The notes beneath the pieces are model-generated. The model worked only from the letters and a program-made list of their open reading frames with translations, ran no database searches and was not told the origin of the DNA. DNA of 64,000 bases from assembly GCF_024763615.1 (NCBI RefSeq), contig NC_077222.1, forward strand, positions 93,963,417-94,027,416. Direction: 5' to 3'. Below are positions 57,761-64,000 of this stretch, in pieces; the stretch's first letter is position 1; each line of letters begins with the position of its first letter. Source of the stretch: Phlebotomus papatasi. Lineage: Eukaryota; Arthropoda; Insecta; Diptera; Psychodidae. The position numbers and the translations under genes are program-made.

Positions 57761-59430
57761 AATCAATTTGGTCTAGTAGTTCAGCAAGCACTGTAAGCAT
57801 CAAAAGATCTTATGGAAAACTAATTCGCGAAGGGCTCTATCTCGTGAGCTCGAGCATTCTGCAAAGCTGGGACACTCTGTCATCTCTTTTTGAGTCTGGA
57901 ATCTCACGCTATTTCGTTTAATAGAAAAATTCAATTCAGTTCAATTTAAATTTTTTCAGTATTTTGAAAAAATAATTTCGAAAAATAATGAAAATGTCTC
58001 TTTTATTGTATGTTTAATTTACAATAAAAATTTGTTGATAGATTTGGATAATTACAAACTCTATTCTAACGTTTAAAAGGAAGAGAATTAATCAAATAGA
58101 TAAATCGGGCATCAAGGAGCCATCAGATTTTAGTTAGATATAAAAATAATTCCAAAATACCTCAATAATCATTTCCCAAAATCAGTTAAAGCCATGAATT
58201 TGGCACTTGTGGAAAATTTTTGTTTTTGATATAATTCTCTCATAATCGCAGCAATTAGACCCTCATTAAATTTAATCATTCATTCCGAAATCTACCGCCA
58301 AACTGGATGGATTATCAGATCAATTAGGACGCTAATCTAGTGAAAAAAATCTTTCGACTCTCATTTCGATTGGGATATTAACATGGGATTTCTTGCTAAT
58401 TTATCCTCTCGCTTCGTCATTTCGATAAGAATCACGTAAGACTCATAATTTATCCCTCTCTTAGAAGGAATGCCTTTCCCATAGAATTAATTGTCACTGG
58501 GATATTGAATCACCCCCAGAACGAAAATCAAACACATGAAATCACAGTTTTCCAATCAAGATATTCTCTGGGATTTTGGGGATGAAAATTACACAGAAAT
58601 GTCCAAGTTTTGGGGATGAGAATTTAATCATGAGGAGAAAACCACAAGACTTCATTGCTATATTATGTTACCTGCTCATGTGTGAATAGTTTTTGAAGAA
58701 TTAACTTTATGTGGCTTTTACTAGAAATAACTCTAAGAAGCATTCCCAAGGAAAATGATGCTAGTGCTGAAGGAAGGAAGTGCTTGATAAAATTCCTATG
58801 AAATTTTCTGCTTTGGGGTATGGTATATACGGCAAGAGTTTGTCGTCCAAGTGTCATAATAAAAAATTCAGTGTAGAAGAGAAAACTCTGAGGAGTACTT
58901 TTCTCAGCAGGGATTTCTCTGCAGCTCATCGTCAGGAGATTAATGCAAGAAGCTCTACTCATTCTTTATAACACAGAAAAAATGGGGCGTTACTAAGAAC
59001 ACAAAATGAGTGTTGCTGTAACACAAGATTTTAACACTTTTGGACTAAATTTTATACACGCGTTTTTTCTAAAGCCAAGTTTTTTTCAGTGCTGAAATAA
59101 GTACTTATTTAATTTGAGGGGAAAATGAACATACAACATTTTAAGAATTGATTTTTTTAATACTAATAAAATTAATTTTGAAAAATGATGGAACATTTCA
59201 TCGATCAAAAGTTTGTTACGGTCTACACCATTATGTAGTATTTCCACCGTTCTTGCGAGGTAATACTGTAATTCGTTCAGACATGGGAAGATAGAGCTTC
59301 CTACACTCGTCTTGTGAGAAAAGACAACACGTCTCAAGAATGGTCTGCTTCAAATACTTCAAATAATGAGATCTCTGAGCAGCGATTCTGATTTTAGCAG
59401 AGACCAGATTTCTAAAGGGTGAGAGGTCTG

Positions 59431-59858
59431 GGGGAATTCTGTAACCCTGTGAAGTGATCGAAGTGATCACCTGTCGAAATTGGTGAACGCTTCACTAAAG
59501 TGATCGCAAAAGAGATTCTGTAACTTTCGATACCTTCACGTGAAAGGATCACTTTGAGGTTGTGTGTTTCACTTGTCAATTTTTCGGTGAAGATGATGTT
59601 ATCAGTCGGTGAAGCTAGTGAAAATGTTATCCATACTCAGCTTGAAAAACAACACTACATAATTTCTAATACTCTTTTCTAGTGCTTTCCATTGTTATTT
59701 AGTTCAAATATTGATGAAAATCTTAAATTTAATGAAAATTTCAACACACTTCCCCTCTCTGCTTCACGCAAAGGTACAGAATAACTTTTCTAGCAGTCGT
59801 GAAGGGAAGCTCGTGAACCTTTCACTAGTGAAGCGTTCATCGAGTTACAGAATTCCCT
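59431..59858. mobile_element. TIR element, GGGAATTCTGTAAC ends, GTGAAG-rich
   Basis: GGGGAATTCTGTAACCCTGT at the left; GAGTTACAGAATTCCCTCC at the right. The inside repeats GTGAAG/CTTCAC and GTGATC motifs in both directions. Confidence 0.75.
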
Positions 59859-61389
59859 CCCTGGACTTTAACGTGATTAGTTCATAACGTTAATGCTTAT
59901 AACTTGAAGGTATTTTATGATACAAGCTTTAGCAGTCGGAATTGTACACCTGCAGCATGTTTCTTTCTGTCGACTCCACATATACAATCGATCATGTGAA
60001 TACTTTATTTGAATCATCGATTCATCTGTCCGGATGATTTTTACTAAAATTCCGGGTCTTTGAAAACGAGATCCAAATATAGAATTGAAGCCTATTCTGT
60101 ATATATTCATCTTATTGAGATTCTAAAGCCTCTTTCACTAAAAATGAGCACCGTAACAAACTTATGATTCCATAATAGAAACACAAACTTTCTCGAAAAT
60201 CGTATCTATTTTAAAATCAGTAATCTATAAAAACTTTTAATCTACTAAGAATCTCGTTTTGTCGACCGACTCACAAAGCTTTTTAATCATTCACACTTCG
60301 GTGAAATATAAATCCAATGAAGCTAATGTTCAGTTCTCGAACTAAGAAAAGTTATAAGTTAGACATTTCTCGGATTTCACGTTTATTTAATAAATATTCT
60401 CCTTGATAATTTTCATATATCTTAAAAGTTTTAAAGATTTCAACAGGGGCTTATTATAATATTTCACAAAAAAGAACAAATGTCTTTCTCATGCTTCGTG
60501 AATTATTTTATTTAACCCTTTAGGGACGCCTGGAACACCGATGTCCCATATAGAAAATAATTTTTCCTAACTACCTAAAGTTATTTTTTTCTTATGTTTG
60601 CACATAATTGTAAAGTATAAGGTTGAAGGAATCTAGAATAATTTTTGCAAGTCTCTAGCTATTTGCTATGTAGTAAATATTTAAGCTTGAAAATTACGAT
60701 TTTTTAAATTCTCAAATTCATAATTGATTTTATTTATTTTTTTATTATATATATCCTACTTTTTTTTTAAGAAAACCTTTTTGAGAATAAAAACTACAAT
60801 ATTTATACTAATATTTTTCATTAAAGCGAAAATTACCATTCATTGATATTATCAGAAAAATTACTTAAATTTATGGGCTATTTTTGTCCCTATCGTTCAT
60901 AGAGGCAAAAAATACACCGAATCAGACTTTATTGGACTTTCCAAGGTTAGATGTAAGACTTATCATTAATTATGTTTACCAGTTGATTTTCGGTTCGTAA
61001 AAAGTGTCTCGTCCACAAAGGGTTAAGTTTGATTGTAAAGGTTTTTTGTAAGGTTTCTTGGAAGTATTCCTATTTTTGAAAATTTCATAAGTTTCATGGG
61101 ACACATTTTCAATACTCATAAGGTTTTGCAAAACTTATCAAGGACTTGATGGTTAAAACTTTATATAAATATTCCACCACGCACTATTTTTGGAAGATTT
61201 CAGGTTGTGCGTAACTTTTTTGGATTCAATCAGTACAGTACTTGGATTTTCACTAAAATTTCACGAATTAATAATATAGTCCTATGTAAGTACTTTGTAT
61301 TTTTGGGCATTAGTTACTTTGCTACATTTGTTACATTTCTTACATGCAATTGTTACTCAATCCGAGAATTGGATTGAATCCTCCAAATT

Positions 61390-61760
61390 CGATTTAGATA
61401 AATAAAATTTGGAGTGATGTTCAAAAGAAGAAGAAGAGTGCGAAAGAATGAGACAGACATATTTATGCAAAGTACGTGAGAAAGATAGGGATTCGAATTT
61501 CGACTTCATGAAATTTTCCTAATCTAAAAGGTATGCCGGAGCCATTAGGATCTAAATTTTCTGTTTCGTGTAGAAAAATTCAACCAGAATTGAAATAAGA
61601 TTCCGAGCTCTGGTACATCTATTAGATCAGGAAAATTTCATGAAACCAAAATTTACATCTCTTTCTTTTGAATTGAAATTGAATTGAAATTGAATTGAAC
61701 TTCGAATTTTGATTTCCTGAAATTTTCCTGGCATAAAAGGTGTATCTGAGGCACGATTTG
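61390..61760. repeat. ATCTAAAAGG repeat copy
   Basis: GGAGTGATGTTCAAAAGAAG, then TCTAAAAGGTATGCCGGAGC, followed by an inverted GATCAGGAAAATTTCATG segment. Confidence 0.65.
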
Positions 61761-62327
61761 ACAGATTGGAATTGACATTTTTATCCTTTTTATCCATTAA
61801 CAGGTAAATTTCCTTAGAATTGAGCATCGATAAAATTCGATTTTTTACTGACATTTTATTTATCCTTACAAATTAGTTTTTCTAATGCCCCCTTCAATAT
61901 ATTATCAAACAAGTAAGTGTTACAATAACACTTATTTCAAAGCCTAGATCTCTCCCATATTTCTCAGAGTGCAAAGGGCAAACTGTGTATGAGCGAAAAT
62001 ACCCGTCACTATTTAAGTTGATTTATTTGGGGCTTATTTTAGAGAAAAATAATTAACTTTGCGCTACTCCACCGGAAAAGTGGTGCCACTTGAAGCTTTA
62101 AGCAATTGAATGGAAAGGCGAGAAATAGACGAAAATCTTTTCCTAAATGGACTACTTTTGCTGATTCAACTGGTGTGTTGGAATATTTATTTTTATTCCC
62201 ACATACACATTCCATTCCATCTCTTCTTTCCCCAAAAAATCATCTCCCACATCCCCCTCATTTTCTATATAAAAGTGAGAGAGTTACAAAGAGCCAAAAG
62301 CATTGGAGGTGTGGCTTGGAAACTTAC

Positions 62328-62437
62328 CTAAATTGAGGAATTTCTTGTGAACTGTATCATATGGGAACCACTCAATGTTCTTTATTCGAAGTTTCTCCTG
62401 TTTGCCATCAAATAAATCTTGCTGTTCATTGGGATTT
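62328..62437 (-). CDS. Nlg: Neuroligin, internal coding exon: C-terminal part of the cholinesterase-like domain
   Basis: Read on the minus strand, an acceptor (AG at 62439-62438) opens a 110-nt exon made of one base, 36 codons and one base, closed by a GTAAGT donor just below 62328. The peptide starts NPNEQQDLFDGK and continues with KNIEWFPYDTVHKKFLNL, the pattern that ends the esterase-like ectodomain of neuroligins (an NPN turn, then W-x-x-Y before the KP-x-x-x-x-HYR block). Its last base plus the first two bases of the next exon rebuild a GAT (Asp) codon and the contiguous text LNLDLKPKLKN, which is strong support for both splice sites. Neuroligins are postsynaptic adhesion proteins that bind neurexin through this domain. 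The preceding exon is not in the window. Gene family is clear; which insect paralogue is not. Confidence 0.9.
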
Positions 62438-63650
62438 CTGATTTCATGTTATAAGTCCCAAAATGTGTGAATGCGTCCGGAAAAGGGGAGAAATGAAAAA
62501 AAGAATTTATTAGTTACACAACATCAAGCAAAAAAAGAGGCACTCGGTAAATAGCAAGGACCAAATCACTGGGGATGAATGAATGAGAAGAGATTAAAAT
62601 CATTGCTAATCGACTGTCCTCAGAGGACATCCTGCAACATTACACAATAGCACAAGTGGAATGTTATTAAATTGATAATTCACCGATTATCATCCAACTG
62701 ATATCTTTCCATCTACTTTTTGCCCACTGAAATAAATGGAATATTTGTGGGAGGTGGTAAAATTGTTGGGTGAAAATCGTTTCAGATATGGATTTTCCCA
62801 CAACCACAATTTTCACTCTATATGTAGTGCTATTCCATTGTTGAAATTTTCTTTTTAATATTTCCGCTGGAAAAAAAACTGGCAGGAACATGAAATTGGG
62901 TCTCTGAGGGGAAATGTAAAAATTAATTGAAATTGCGGTTTCGACTTCATCATCATCCAAAAATACAAAAAAAAATTCCACATCCACATTATCGCTTACA
63001 ATGAGTTTGGAAAATATTCTAATTTCCCCCCAAAAATGTAGTCTTTTTACCATGCTACAAAATAAATATTTAAATATTAATGCAGAATTATATTTTTTGT
63101 TGTTAAAAAAAAATTAGTTACTCATTTGAAAATTAGAGGAGAGAATTTAGTACAACATTTCCCAACTTTATATAAGCTTCAAATAATACAAGAATTTATT
63201 GAATTATTGCTAGAAATGTTTAGGAATGATTTGCTTTTATCAATAGGAAATCCCCGTCTAAATCCAATTTATTACCAATTATTTAATTTGAGTTGAGTAA
63301 AATTTATTGCATTATAATTTTAATTGTCTCCACATAAAACAGCTCAATGATTGTATATAAAGACAATATTTATTGCTATCATGAATAAATGTTATATTTA
63401 TTGTTTTATTACCTTATTGACAATAGCTCGTTAATATATTCAAACATTTTTTAATAAACTCTTTGCTAAACCATTTGCAAAATGCATTTTCAGTGCTTCA
63501 TGATACTTTCCGCATTGTGCACACTAGTTCTCAATTTTGATCACCGTTGCAAAGTATTTGAGAGTGAATTTACTACCAAAAATACTACCACGAAGGTCAC
63601 AAGAATGCTGCTTTTATCTTTCTCGAAGAATTTTAAGAAAAGGATTTTGC
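62438..63650. other. Nlg: Intron upstream of the 62328-62437 exon
   Basis: I looked on the minus strand for the neuroligin segment that should precede NPNEQQ (a WxNFAxTG-like text next to a donor) and found none, so the previous exon lies beyond the window. The 128-codon minus-strand frame at 62667-63053 has no recognised domain. Confidence 0.5.
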
Positions 63651-63739
63651 TTTAATATTGCAAAATAGAGATTTTGAAACATATAGAGGGGGAAGTGGTC
63701 ACGCTCCAAACGCACTAGCCTTCTGGCAGGAATTATCAA

Positions 63740-64000
63740 ATCAATACGACTTTTGCAGAAATCAACAGATCAGCACGATTTTTGCAAAAATCAGGACACT
63801 TTTACGTCTTTTGCACAAATCAGTAGATCGATACAATTTCTAGAGAAATTAGAAGATCGATACGATTTTGAAGAAATCACAAAATCGACACGATATTTTC
63901 AAAAATCAGCAAAACGATACAACTTTTGCAGAAATTAACAGATTAGTACTATTTTTGGAAAAAACCAGGACATCTTTACGACTTTTGCATAAATCAGTAG
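63740..64000. repeat. About 30-bp degenerate minisatellite, runs off the right edge
   Basis: Irregular tandem copies of text like CAGTAGATCGATACGATTTT followed by TGCAGAAAT, about 30 bp each, continue to the end of the window. Open frames in it are periodic by about 10 residues and not credible as genes. Confidence 0.75.

Larger units (their letters stand above)
49482..62327 (-). other. Nlg: Neuroligin intron (about 12.8 kb)
   Basis: Bounded by the donor below 62328 and the acceptor above 49481, which rebuild a split GAT codon. It contains the foldback at 51083-51717, the 1.3-kb palindrome at 52188-53501, and MITEs near 51990, 53910, 56302, 57281 and 59431, plus non-repetitive AT-rich stretches at about 49500-51000, 54130-55600, 57760-59400 and 59870-61380 in which I see no coding exon. 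Confidence 0.85.

Noticed and set aside
62667..63053. 128-codon minus-strand ORF upstream of a neuroligin exon
   Set aside because: Does not match the expected neuroligin sequence and lacks flanking splice sites in frame.

Overview
The window is eukaryotic, strongly AT-rich, gene-poor and crowded with transposable-element remnants. The only gene I can name with confidence is a neuroligin on the minus strand. Its peptide style (a DLKPKLKNHYR block, one transmembrane segment and a non-vertebrate cytoplasmic tail) and the repeat landscape (many short TIR elements, tRNA-derived SINEs, non-LTR and Penelope-like debris) suggest an insect, most likely a dipteran with an expanded genome. A sand fly or similar nematoceran would fit, but the species cannot be read from this sequence alone.

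Right part (about 41.2-64 kb): the 3' half of the neuroligin gene, read right to left. Three coding exons are visible: the end of the cholinesterase-like domain (62328-62437), the juxtamembrane stalk plus transmembrane helix (49009-49481), and the cytoplasmic tail with stop codon (41683-42063). They join in frame, with splice signals at each boundary, across introns of about 12.8 kb and 6.9 kb. The 5' exons lie beyond the right edge. The introns carry a 51-bp minisatellite, a 1.3-kb near-perfect palindrome, a 635-bp foldback element and many MITEs.

Left part (1-41 kb): mostly intergenic or intronic DNA of one or more other genes. One short exon-like segment on the minus strand (10203-10276) has good splice signals and an open frame but I do not recognise it. 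A two-exon ORF on the plus strand (35976-36558) with a membrane anchor is a weaker candidate. The rest is repeats: at least two tRNA-derived SINE families, a broken non-LTR retrotransposon (34.3-35.6 kb) and the 3' end of another (33.0-33.3 kb), a Penelope-like foldback insertion with a 14-bp target duplication (4963-5304), a 902-bp element with TIRs like those of plant Stowaway/mariner elements (28729-29630), and about 20 families of TIR elements, often nested.

No bacterial-type operon, CRISPR array, intact transposase or intact reverse transcriptase was seen. Almost all open frames of 60-130 codons here fall inside repeats or lack coding character. Homology calls were made by eye; no searches were run.
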